A DNA stretch of 64,000 nt from Paenibacillus sp. PL91 (GTDB lineage Bacteria > Bacillota > Bacilli > Paenibacillales > Paenibacillaceae): contig NZ_JABBYG020000007.1 in the NCBI RefSeq assembly GCF_012935325.2, positions 248,001 to 312,000 of the forward strand, written 5' to 3'. This document shows positions 24,459-31,755 of the stretch, piece after piece. The position numbers were made by a program, and so were the translations under genes. The notes beneath the pieces are model-generated. The model searched no databases. It saw only the letters and a list, made by a program, of their open reading frames with translations, and was not told the DNA's origin. The first letter of the stretch is position 1. Every line of letters begins with the position of its first letter.

Positions 24459-25409
24459 CTGTCGAAGCTATATACAATTGGAGAAGCGCTAATTGATTTT
24501 ATTCCAGATGCACGCGGCGTTGAATTAAAGAACGTTGTCGGCTTTAAGAAGGAAGCCGGAGGCGCTCCGGCTAATGTCGCCTGTGCGGTAGCGAAGCTAG
24601 GCGGCGGCAGCGCATTCATTGGCAAGCTAGGCTTGGATGCTTTTGGCGACTTCCTCGTGGAAACGATGGACGCTGCAGGTGTCGATACACGTTATGTGCT
24701 GCGGACGAATGAAGCGAATACAGCTCTCGCTTTCGTAAGCTTGAAGGCAGATGGCGACAGAGATTTTTCCTTCTATCGCAATCCGAGTGCGGACATGCTG
24801 CTGGCGGAGGACGAAATCGGTGAGGATTGGTTCGCAAAAGGAGATATTTTGCATTATTGCTCCGTTGATCTCATTGAGGCGCCAGTGAAGTATGCGCATC
24901 TCAAAGCGATTGCGGCGATGAAGGCAGCGGGCGGCCTTATCAGCTTTGATCCCAATGTGCGCCTACCGCTGTGGGATGATCACGAGCAGTGCAGGCAGAC
25001 GATCCTTCAATTTATACCTTACAGCCACCTTGTCAAAATAAGCTCGGACGAGCTTGCCTTTATTACGGGATTCGAGGATGAGCAGGAGGCTATCGCTTCC
25101 CTGTTTGTCGGCGATGTGCAGGCTGTGGTCTACACTCGGGGCTCCGATGGAGCGGCATGGTATATGCGATCCTACGACGTGTCTGTGCCCGGCCAAAAGG
25201 TAGCGGTCGTTGACACGACTGGTGCTGGAGATGCTTTTATTGGGGCATTGTTATATCAGCTTCAATTAAACGAGGGCGTACTAGAGACGATTGAGGCCCA
25301 AAAGGCGGAACGGATTCTTTCATTCGCCAATACCGCAGCAGCCCTAACGACGACCAGAGCGGGTGCAATTTCTTCATTACCTCTATTGAAAGAGCTGCCA
25401 CCACTGTAA
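24459..25409 (+). CDS. PfkB-family fructokinase, apparently with a CTG start
   Basis: This is a 316-aa ribokinase/PfkB-family sugar kinase, probably making fructose-6-phosphate from the fructose released by the GH32 enzyme. The N-terminal signature GGAPANVACAVAKLGG (about residues 34-49) and the C-terminal DTTGAGDAF with the catalytic Asp (about residues 251-259) are intact. Between the in-frame stop TAG of the previous gene (24444-24446) and the conserved YTIGEALIDF start of the fold there is no ATG, GTG or TTG. The only suitable codon is CTG 24459, with AGGAGGGG (24445-24452) 6 nt before it. Starting at the first ATG (24633) would remove 58 residues including the GG motif. Confidence 0.9.
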   Translation: MSKLYTIGEALIDFIPDARGVELKNVVGFKKEAGGAPANVACAVAKLGGGSAFIGKLGLDAFGDFLVETMDAAGVDTRYVLRTNEANTALAFVSLKADGDRDFSFYRNPSADMLLAEDEIGEDWFAKGDILHYCSVDLIEAPVKYAHLKAIAAMKAAGGLISFDPNVRLPLWDDHEQCRQTILQFIPYSHLVKISSDELAFITGFEDEQEAIASLFVGDVQAVVYTRGSDGAAWYMRSYDVSVPGQKVAVVDTTGAGDAFIGALLYQLQLNEGVLETIEAQKAERILSFANTAAALTTTRAGAISSLPLLKELPPL

Positions 25410-25421
25410 AGAACATCTATT

Positions 25422-25476
25422 AGAGTATTGCTTCTCTTCGCCACTTGGGGGTGAAAAGGAACAATACTCTTTTTTG
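25422..25476 (+). terminator. Rho-independent terminator of the sugar operon
   Basis: AGAGTATTG (25422-25430) pairs with CAATACTCT (25462-25470), an inner stem lies within the loop, and six T residues follow. Confidence 0.88.
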
Positions 25477-25529
25477 AGCTTTCTTAAGCTTTTTTTGTGT
25501 TGAGCAAGGGAAAAGCGAGCTGGTAGCTT

Positions 25530-25562
25530 GTTCATCTTCCGTTCATTTTTGAATGCTATAGT
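25530..25562 (+). promoter_or_regulatory. Candidate activator site and promoter of the export operon
   Basis: GTTCAT occurs at 25530-25535 and again at 25541-25546, an 11-bp period, and a -10-like TATAGT lies at 25557-25562. Direct repeats of one helical turn in place of a good -35 box are typical for OmpR-type response regulators. This is a candidate only. Confidence 0.35.
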
Positions 25563-25600
25563 CGATCTCACAAAGACCGATGGAGGGTGGATTAAAGCAA

Positions 25601-27121
25601 ATGAAGAAATGGACGATAGGGCTCAGCATTGTTATTATTCTGGCTGCAGCCGGAGCAGGTGCCTATTATTTCTTTTTGGGTAAAGACAAGCAAGCGGCAG
25701 AGGAAACGCCTGCATCATTGACGGTTACTGCTACTAAAGGTTCTATCGTAAAGCAAATTAGCGGAACCGGAGCAGTGGCGGCTAACTCTAGGGAAACGGT
25801 GACTGCCGGCAAGAGCGGTACGATTGCGACGGTGAACGTCAAAAAGGGAGATAAAATCAAGGCAGGCCAAGTTCTCGTTACCTTTGAGGATGCGGACGAT
25901 ACGGAAGATAAAGTGAAGTCGATTGAAAAAAGCATAACAAAGCTTCAAGAATCGATTGTGGATTTTCAAGAGGAGTACAAGGAAGCGACAGGTACGGAAA
26001 ATGAAGAGGCTACGAAAAAATCGCTTCAAAAAGAGATGGAAAATGCCAACGACGAGATAGCCGATTACGAGGAGCAGCTGCAGGAAATTTATGAGGAACA
26101 ACAAAAAGTGGAAAAAGCGGTGGTAGCTTCGCTAGACGGAGAAATCACCGAAATGGATATTGAGGTTGGCGATGAGGTCAACTCGAATACGACGATTGCC
26201 ACGATTGTGGATTATACGTTGCTGGAATTTGTGACTTCCGTGGACGAGCTTGATATTTCTTCCGTAAAGGTTGGTCAAGCCGTAGATATTACATTAAGCT
26301 CGGTTACAGATAGGACGATAGATGCGACGGTGTCCGAGATTGCGCAGGAAGGTACCTCAAGCAATGGCTCGTCTTCTTTTGATGTGAGTATTCGTCTGAA
26401 GGACATTGAAGGTGTCAAGGTAGGCATGTCCGGTGAAGCAGCGATTACGATCGATTCCAAAGAGAATATCGTGCTAGTGCCGGTGAATGCGGTCGTCGAA
26501 ATGGGTACGAGGTCGTTCGTGCGTGTTCCGTCAGAAGCGGGCGGTGAGGAAGCAGCTGCCGCAGGCGGTCAAGCATTAGGCCAAGCACCAAAAAATGGTG
26601 CAATAACAGGCAGCGATCAGGAAGAAAGCGCAGCCGGCCAAGGTGCGTCAGCGGGCGGCGAACGACCAAGCCGAGGAGCAGTTGGAGGCGCAACGGGCAC
26701 CCAAGGCGCCCAAGGCACTCAAGGCACTCAAGGCACTCAAGGCACTCAAAGCGCAGAAGGCGGACGCTTCCGAGCAGCTGATGGGCAGGGAGGGGCGAGC
26801 GGCGCAGCGGCAGCTGGAGGCGGTCTTGCAGCAGGCGGCCGTGCAGGCGGCCGGATGCCTAATGCGCTAGGAGGACAATTGGTTGAGGTAACGACGGGCC
26901 TCAGCGATGAGAATTTTGTGGAAATCGTTTCCGGATTGAAAGAGGGAGAAAGCGTACTTATTCCGATCGCGCAAGGAACGCCGGGCATGGGAACAAGCTC
27001 CGAAGAAACGAACATGCAGCAAGGCGGATTCCCTGGCGGTGTTATGGTCTTCCCGGGCGGCGGAGGAATGGGTGGCGGCATGGGCGGCAACGGCACACGC
27101 AGCACCGGTGGCGCGCGATGA
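25601..27121 (+). CDS. HlyD/MacA-like efflux adaptor subunit
   Basis: This is a 506-aa membrane-anchored periplasmic-adaptor-type protein that would link a MacB-type ABC transporter to extracytoplasmic substrate. Residues 5-25 form the membrane anchor. A lipoyl-like half domain, an acidic coiled-coil hairpin (about residues 100-170), the second lipoyl half (about 175-205) and a beta-barrel follow. An inserted low-complexity stretch (about residues 310-425) is rich in Gly, Ala and Gln with GTQ repeats, and the C terminus is Gly/Met rich; both are unusual for the family. ATG 25601 is preceded by GGAGGGTGG. The stop overlaps the ATPase gene by 4 bp. Confidence 0.88.
   Translation: MKKWTIGLSIVIILAAAGAGAYYFFLGKDKQAAEETPASLTVTATKGSIVKQISGTGAVAANSRETVTAGKSGTIATVNVKKGDKIKAGQVLVTFEDADDTEDKVKSIEKSITKLQESIVDFQEEYKEATGTENEEATKKSLQKEMENANDEIADYEEQLQEIYEEQQKVEKAVVASLDGEITEMDIEVGDEVNSNTTIATIVDYTLLEFVTSVDELDISSVKVGQAVDITLSSVTDRTIDATVSEIAQEGTSSNGSSSFDVSIRLKDIEGVKVGMSGEAAITIDSKENIVLVPVNAVVEMGTRSFVRVPSEAGGEEAAAAGGQALGQAPKNGAITGSDQEESAAGQGASAGGERPSRGAVGGATGTQGAQGTQGTQGTQGTQSAEGGRFRAADGQGGASGAAAAGGGLAAGGRAGGRMPNALGGQLVEVTTGLSDENFVEIVSGLKEGESVLIPIAQGTPGMGTSSEETNMQQGGFPGGVMVFPGGGGMGGGMGGNGTRSTGGAR
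26711..26746 (+). repeat. 9-bp tandem repeat (CAAGGCACT) in the adaptor gene
   Basis: Four exact copies encode a GTQ repeat in the low-complexity insert, flanked by diverged copies at 26702 and 26747. The unit keeps the frame. Confidence 0.9.
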
Positions 27122-27879
27122 GCATAAATCCAAATATCCCCTTGATCGAAATGGCCCATATTACAAAATCCTATATGATGGCGCGGGAAAAAACGACGGT
27201 ATTGCATGAGGTATCGCTAACGGTTGCCCATGGAGATTTTCTTGCGATCGTGGGTCCTTCCGGATCGGGCAAATCGACGCTTATGAACATTATTGGCTGC
27301 CTCGACTTGCCAAGCGAAGGCAGCTACAAGCTGGAAGGGCTTGAAGTAACGGGGCAAAATGACAACAAGCTGACTGAGCTGCGCAATAAAAAAATAGGAT
27401 TTATTTTTCAAGGCTATCATCTGCTCCCTAAGCTTACAGCGCTGGAGAACTGCGAGCTGCCGCTTATTTATCGCGGCTTGCCAAGCAAAGAGCGCAGGAT
27501 GCGCGCAATGGAAGCGCTCGAGCGGGTAGGGCTTGGCCAGCGAATGAGTCATCGTCAGAATGAGCTGTCTGGCGGACAGCAGCAGCGTGTCGCCATCGCA
27601 CGCGCTTTAGCGACCAACCCGCCGATGCTGCTTGCGGATGAGCCGACAGGAGCGCTCGATTCGAAGACAGGCATGGAAGTGCTCGATATGATGGAGGAGC
27701 TGAACCGTGCAGGGCAGACCATCGTGTTGATTACGCATGATATGGAAGTAGCGAATCGGGCTAGACGTACGGTTATTATACGGGATGGGGTGTTGACGGA
27801 GCAGGAAAGGAGGGTCAGCCATGAAACTCACGCAAGGCCTCAAAATGGCAGTAAAGAGCGTATTATCCAACAAGCTTAG
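27118..27879 (+). CDS. ABC transporter ATP-binding protein, MacB/LolD type
   Basis: This is a 253-aa ATPase of the lipoprotein/macrolide-export class. Walker A GPSGSGKST, the Q-loop FIFQGYHLLPKLTA, the signature LSGGQQQRVAIARALA, Walker B LLADEPTGALD and the switch His (LITHDME) are all present. It should energise the FtsX-type permease coded next, with the adaptor upstream. ATG 27118 overlaps the adaptor stop. The last 25 residues beyond the domain overlap the permease gene by 59 bp. Confidence 0.94.
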   Translation: MSINPNIPLIEMAHITKSYMMAREKTTVLHEVSLTVAHGDFLAIVGPSGSGKSTLMNIIGCLDLPSEGSYKLEGLEVTGQNDNKLTELRNKKIGFIFQGYHLLPKLTALENCELPLIYRGLPSKERRMRAMEALERVGLGQRMSHRQNELSGGQQQRVAIARALATNPPMLLADEPTGALDSKTGMEVLDMMEELNRAGQTIVLITHDMEVANRARRTVIIRDGVLTEQERRVSHETHARPQNGSKERIIQQA

Positions 27880-29005
27880 AACGATACTGTCTATGCTCGG
27901 CATCCTGATCGGCGTTGCCACAGTCATAGCGCTGGTCGCAATGGGTAAGGCATCCTCCAACGAGGTGGCTAAGCAGGTTTCATCTCTTGGGAGTCCGAAC
28001 TCGCTGTCCGTTACCATTTTTGGGCGTGGAACCGTTACAACGCTTTCCGTAGACGAAGCCAATGAGCTTGGCGAGGTTGCGAACGTAGCGGGTGTTGCTC
28101 CGGTCACAAGCACGACTGGCTATGCGAAATATGGTAAAACGCAAGTATCCGTCACCGTAGAAGGGATAACGGCTGCGTACGAAGAGGTTAAGGCGTTTCC
28201 GATTCAGGATGGAAGATATATAGCCTCTCCTGATATTAAGAACAATACGAAGGTAGCATTGATCGGCGTTGATACCGCGGCTGATCTGTTCGAGGACGAG
28301 GACCCTTCTGCGGCAGTAGGCAAAAAAATAACGATAAATGGTTATATTTTTACGATTGTCGGCTTGCTTGAATCTCAGGGCAGCTCGCTGACTGGCTCTA
28401 ATGACGAGAAAATATTAATCCCGGTTACTACGGCTCAAAAAATATTTCAAACAAGCGGCGTGTCTACGATTAACTTGATCGTGACGGATACCGATCTTAT
28501 GAAAGCGACCGTTACGGCTGTAGAAGCGGTGCTCTATGAGAAATTTCGGGGAAACGAGAATGCTTACCGGGTGTTGAATCAAGAGGAAGCGATGGAGACC
28601 TTGAATGCTGTTAATGCCACGATGAATAGACAGCTTATTTATGTAGCGATCATTTCGCTAATTGTAGGCGGTATTGGCATTATGAATATTATGCTCGTAT
28701 CCGTAACGGAGAGGACGAGGGAGATTGGCATTCGCAAGTCGTTAGGCGCTAAGAAGCGGGACATTTTGTTCCAGTTTCTAGTAGAGGCTGTTTGTATAAG
28801 CGGTCTGGGTGGCGCGCTAGGGATCGGGCTAGGCTATGCTGCCTCTATCGTTATTGGTATTTTTATGAAATCGGATACTGAGGTTCCGGTCGACACCGTA
28901 TTGTTGGCTTTTGCTTTTTCTGCATTCGTGGGCGTGGTATTCGGCTTTTTGCCTGCGAATAAAGCGGCGAGCCTGCGGCCGGTTGACGCGCTTCGCCACG
29001 ATTAG
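27821..29005 (+). CDS. MacB-like ABC permease (FtsX family)
   Basis: This is a 394-aa permease with one N-terminal helix (about residues 20-42), a large extracytoplasmic MacB core domain (about 45-240) and three C-terminal helices of the FtsX fold (about 270-385). The conserved MNIMLVSVTERTREIGIRK motif precedes the coupling loop. Unlike Gram-negative MacB, the ATPase is a separate gene, as is normal in Firmicutes. ATG 27821 has GGAGGGTC upstream and lies inside the ATPase gene, implying coupled translation. The substrate is unknown; peptides, antibiotics or lipids are typical. Confidence 0.92.
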   Translation: MKLTQGLKMAVKSVLSNKLRTILSMLGILIGVATVIALVAMGKASSNEVAKQVSSLGSPNSLSVTIFGRGTVTTLSVDEANELGEVANVAGVAPVTSTTGYAKYGKTQVSVTVEGITAAYEEVKAFPIQDGRYIASPDIKNNTKVALIGVDTAADLFEDEDPSAAVGKKITINGYIFTIVGLLESQGSSLTGSNDEKILIPVTTAQKIFQTSGVSTINLIVTDTDLMKATVTAVEAVLYEKFRGNENAYRVLNQEEAMETLNAVNATMNRQLIYVAIISLIVGGIGIMNIMLVSVTERTREIGIRKSLGAKKRDILFQFLVEAVCISGLGGALGIGLGYAASIVIGIFMKSDTEVPVDTVLLAFAFSAFVGVVFGFLPANKAASLRPVDALRHD

Positions 29006-29070
29006 CCATTTGAAGTTCTACCCTATCATTTAACCTCATAGAATGAACCATCAGGAGCGGTTTAAGAGAG

Positions 29071-29102
29071 ATCAGCCGGCGCGAGCTGATTCCTGTTTTC
29101 TC
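29071..29102 (+). terminator. Possible weak terminator after the export operon
   Basis: ATCAGC (29071-29076) and GCTGAT (29085-29090) form a 6-bp stem followed by TCCTGTTTTC. The T-tract is interrupted, so this is a tentative call. Confidence 0.35.
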
Positions 29103-29128
29103 TCACCGCCAAGGTGGAAGGAGAACTC

Positions 29129-30328
29129 ATGAGTCGAAGGATAGGGAAGTTTTCAATAGTTTCGATAGTCGATCGTTTGCGGAAAAGCAGATGGATGGCG
29201 TTATTTGCAATTGGTGCTATGCTGGGTGCGTCCATCATGCTAGTAAGGCTATCACTAAATGAGCTGAAAAATGTGCAGGCTGCTCGAGCATTAACAGATA
29301 CTAGCGGAGTGAGAGACGGCTTTCAAGCAGATTCCTCGGCAGGTATTGCGGATGAGCCAGATGGAACTAAGCCACCAAAAAGTAGAGATCAACCAAAGCC
29401 AACGGCCAAGCCTTCCTCAAGTGATGAATCGCATGCAGAAACGTCAAATGCACTTGACCATATCTCGATCCGTGTTTATGTGGCGAAGGAAAAACGGATT
29501 GAGAGGGTTCCGCTGGAAACCTACGTCCGCGGCGTTGTGGCTGCGGAAATGCCGATCGACTTCGAGCTGGAAGCGCTGAAGGCGCAAGCGATTGCCGCAC
29601 GTACTTATATGGTTCGGCGAATCGTTCAAGGAAATGACAGCGGAGTGCCTGTAACGGGAGCTGATGTGACCGATACAGTCGAGCATCAGGTATATGTTCC
29701 TTTAGCGAAGCTCGCTCAAAAATGGCCAAAGAACGAGCAGAAGAAGAATATGAGCAAGCTGGACGAAGTAATCGCTCAGACAAGAGGGAAAATAATAACG
29801 TATAAGGGCGAGCCGATAGAGGCTTCCTTTTTTTCCACCAGCAACGGTTATACCGAAAATTCAGAGGACTATTGGAATCAAGAGATTCCTTATTTGCGGA
29901 GTGTGGCAAGCCCATGGGATAAAGCGATCTCGCCTCGCTATAAAGAAACGGTGAAGCTCTCATTAAACGAGTTTTACAGCAAGCTCGGTGTGAGGAAGAA
30001 GGGCTCTGTTAAACCTTCAATCCGCGTAATAGAGAAAACGGAAGGCAATCGCATTAGCAAGATTACGATAGGAGGAACCGCTTTTACGGGGCGGGAAGTG
30101 AGAGAAGCGCTAGGCCTTGCATCCTCTCAATTCACCTGGAGCATAAAAGGAAATACCATTTCGATTACGACCTATGGCTACGGACACGGCGTTGGAATGA
30201 GCCAATGGGGCGCGAATGGCATGGCTCAAACGGGTGCAGGTGCCGAAGAAATTTTGGAACATTATTACTCTAGTGTTCAAGTGGAGCAAGCTTCAAAGCT
30301 TGCGAAGCAGCTCTCTCGCCGCTCGTAA
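29129..30328 (+). CDS. spoIID: Stage II sporulation protein D
   Basis: SpoIID is the lytic transglycosylase of the DMP complex (with SpoIIM and SpoIIP) that degrades septal peptidoglycan so the mother cell can engulf the forespore. The 399-aa product has a membrane anchor at about residues 22-40, a Ser/Pro/Lys-rich spacer, and the SpoIID domain from about residue 112. The likely catalytic Glu140 lies in RGVVAAEMP. FFSTSNGYTE and the C-terminal GYGHGVGMSQWGANGMA motif are also present. ATG 29129 has GGAAGGAG upstream; an in-frame GTG at 29114 is inside that site. In Bacillus it is made in the mother cell under sigma-E. Confidence 0.95.
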   Translation: MSRRIGKFSIVSIVDRLRKSRWMALFAIGAMLGASIMLVRLSLNELKNVQAARALTDTSGVRDGFQADSSAGIADEPDGTKPPKSRDQPKPTAKPSSSDESHAETSNALDHISIRVYVAKEKRIERVPLETYVRGVVAAEMPIDFELEALKAQAIAARTYMVRRIVQGNDSGVPVTGADVTDTVEHQVYVPLAKLAQKWPKNEQKKNMSKLDEVIAQTRGKIITYKGEPIEASFFSTSNGYTENSEDYWNQEIPYLRSVASPWDKAISPRYKETVKLSLNEFYSKLGVRKKGSVKPSIRVIEKTEGNRISKITIGGTAFTGREVREALGLASSQFTWSIKGNTISITTYGYGHGVGMSQWGANGMAQTGAGAEEILEHYYSSVQVEQASKLAKQLSRRS

Positions 30329-30361
30329 TTTAAACTCTTTCAATTTTTCGTATGACCTCAC

Positions 30362-30390
30362 GTATAAACCTAGCAGATCTGGCAACAATG
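30362..30390 (+). promoter_or_regulatory. Candidate sigma-F promoter of spoIIQ
   Basis: GTATA (30362-30366) and GGCAACAATG (30381-30390) are separated by 14 bp. The -10 part fits the sigma-F pattern GGNNANANTR at all defined positions. The predicted start is about 15 nt before the spoIIQ ribosome site, and spoIIQ is sigma-F dependent in Bacillus subtilis. Confidence 0.55.
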
Positions 30391-30409
30391 GCTAGTGAGG
30401 TGATAGAAA

Positions 30410-31153
30410 ATGAATGATCAAAATCAAAGTAAACCGAAGCAAAAACCAGAAGAAACTCCCAAAACTGTTCTGGGAGGAACGTCTGCCGCCAAATCTAGCA
30501 GTGGATGGAAGAACCTTTTTGCAAAGCGATGGGTATCTCCAGCAATCTTCATGGCCGCGGCAGCAATTATCGTAACCTTAATGTGGATCTATCAGGGGGC
30601 CGATCAATCGAAATCTACAACAGGAAAAGTCGATCCTACTGAAGTTTCACAAGGGGAAACTACTGCACCGGAAGGCAAAGGCGATGAAACGCCAGAAGTT
30701 GTACTTGGTGACGAATTGATGCAATGGCCAATCGCTAACAAAGCGGTACTGAAGGAAGAGATTTCGTTCTATGATGAGAAATCAAGCGACGCGGAGCGCG
30801 AAGCAGCACTCGTTCAAGTGGGAGACACGTTCTCGCCGCACATGGGCATCGACTTTGTTGACCCAAGTGGCAAAACCTTCGATGTGCTAGCTGCACTCTC
30901 CGGTAAGGTTACTTATGTGAAGACTGAACCAACAAACGGCAACGTTATTGAAATTACGCATGAAGGCGGTCTGGTGACCGTGTACCAAAGCGTGACGGAT
31001 ATTCAAGTCGCTGAAGGCGATGATGTTACACAAGGTACGGTTATTGCAAAAGCTGGCCGCAACGATCTAGAGCGCGATCTGGGCATTCACCTTCATTATG
31101 AAACACGCAACAACGGCAAGCCCATTAACCCAAGCTCGTTGATTACAGAGTAA
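30410..31153 (+). CDS. spoIIQ: SpoIIQ-like M23 (LytM) forespore protein
   Basis: SpoIIQ is the forespore half of the SpoIIQ-SpoIIIAH zipper that holds the two membranes during engulfment and forms part of the feeding-tube channel. The 247-aa product has a cytoplasmic N region, one membrane helix (about residues 43-61), an acidic spacer, and a LytM/M23 domain (about residues 138-245). Zinc-ligand motifs H144-x3-D148 (HMGID) and H227-L-H229 are both present, so it may bind metal. As I recall, the B. subtilis protein lacks one of these. ATG 30410 is preceded by GAGGTGAT. It stands alone between its own promoter and a strong terminator. Confidence 0.92.
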   Translation: MNDQNQSKPKQKPEETPKTVLGGTSAAKSSSGWKNLFAKRWVSPAIFMAAAAIIVTLMWIYQGADQSKSTTGKVDPTEVSQGETTAPEGKGDETPEVVLGDELMQWPIANKAVLKEEISFYDEKSSDAEREAALVQVGDTFSPHMGIDFVDPSGKTFDVLAALSGKVTYVKTEPTNGNVIEITHEGGLVTVYQSVTDIQVAEGDDVTQGTVIAKAGRNDLERDLGIHLHYETRNNGKPINPSSLITE

Positions 31154-31200
31154 GGTTGGCTGGAGAGTACCTTCTCCCGAAAAAATAGGGCTTTAGACGT

Positions 31201-31239
31201 ACAGGCAGGGAGCAATTCCCTGCCTGTTTTACGTTTTTA
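31201..31239 (+). terminator. Rho-independent terminator after spoIIQ
   Basis: ACAGGCAGGGA (31201-31211) and TCCCTGCCTGT (31217-31227) form a perfect 11-bp stem with loop GCAAT. TTTT and a second T-run at about 31233-31237 follow. Confidence 0.9.
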
Positions 31240-31282
31240 TGAAAATTTATTCACATTCGGGCTTGTCAGGCTTGACCATAAC

Positions 31283-31310
31283 GAATATATACCCGACCCA
31301 CTCATATAAT
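31283..31310 (+). promoter_or_regulatory. Candidate sigma-E promoter of spoIIID
   Basis: GAATATA (31283-31289) and CATATAAT (31303-31310) at 13 bp match the sigma-E pattern KMATATT-N13..15-CATACANT at six of seven and seven or more defined positions except one. The spoIIID start lies about 34 bp downstream. In B. subtilis spoIIID is sigma-E dependent. Confidence 0.6.
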
Positions 31311-31343
31311 GTACCAAACTATCTCGAGTAGGGAGGCGGGAAC

Positions 31344-31631
31344 GTGCACGATTACATTAAGGAGCGAACCATTAAAATAGGCCGCTGCATCGTAGAAACG
31401 AAGCACACGGTGCGTACGATTGCCAAAGAGTTCGGTGTATCCAAAAGCACGGTGCACAAGGACTTGACTGAGCGGCTTCCTGAAATAAACCCCGATCTGG
31501 CCGATCAGGTTAAGCACATTCTCGAATACCACAAATCCATTCGGCATCTGAGGGGAGGAGAAGCGACCAAGATTAAATATAAGAAAACGAGCACAAAGAA
31601 GCGCGAAGTGCTCGCCGCTGGAAAGCTGTGA
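31344..31631 (+). CDS. spoIIID: Sporulation transcription factor SpoIIID
   Basis: SpoIIID is the small mother-cell DNA-binding protein that activates and represses sigma-E and sigma-K genes midway through sporulation. The 95-aa product (93 in B. subtilis) contains the helix-turn-helix HTVRTIAKEFGVSKSTVHKD (about residues 21-40) and a basic C-terminal tail (KIKYKKTSTKKR) that adds DNA contacts. The start is GTG 31344 with GGGAGG at 31331-31336. It is followed by mbl, as in B. subtilis. Confidence 0.96.
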   Translation: MHDYIKERTIKIGRCIVETKHTVRTIAKEFGVSKSTVHKDLTERLPEINPDLADQVKHILEYHKSIRHLRGGEATKIKYKKTSTKKREVLAAGKL

Positions 31632-31670
31632 AGTTTTTTCTCGAATTATAGAGGAAATTTGTCTTTTTTG

Positions 31671-31738
31671 ACGAATAATAAACGTTAGCGGTTTCCATGT
31701 CAAGGGAACCAATTGTACGTTTAGTAATTATTATTCGT
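31671..31738 (+). other. Long hairpin in the mbl leader
   Basis: ACGAATAATAA (31671-31681) pairs with TTATTATTCGT (31728-31738). Inside it ACGT (31682-31685) can pair with ACGT (31717-31720), and GGTTTCC (31690-31696) with GGGAACC (31704-31710). The structure ends directly before the GGGGGA ribosome site of mbl and has no T-tract, so it is not a terminator. Confidence 0.7.
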
Positions 31739-31755
31739 TGGGGGACTTAAGCCTT

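Noticed and set aside
24633..25409. Fructokinase starting at ATG 24633
   Set aside because: It would lack the first 58 residues of the fold, including the conserved GG motif that is encoded in frame upstream.
29006..29128. Sigma-E promoter for spoIID
   Set aside because: CATAGAAT at 29037-29044 is a fair -10, but the -35 region does not fit.
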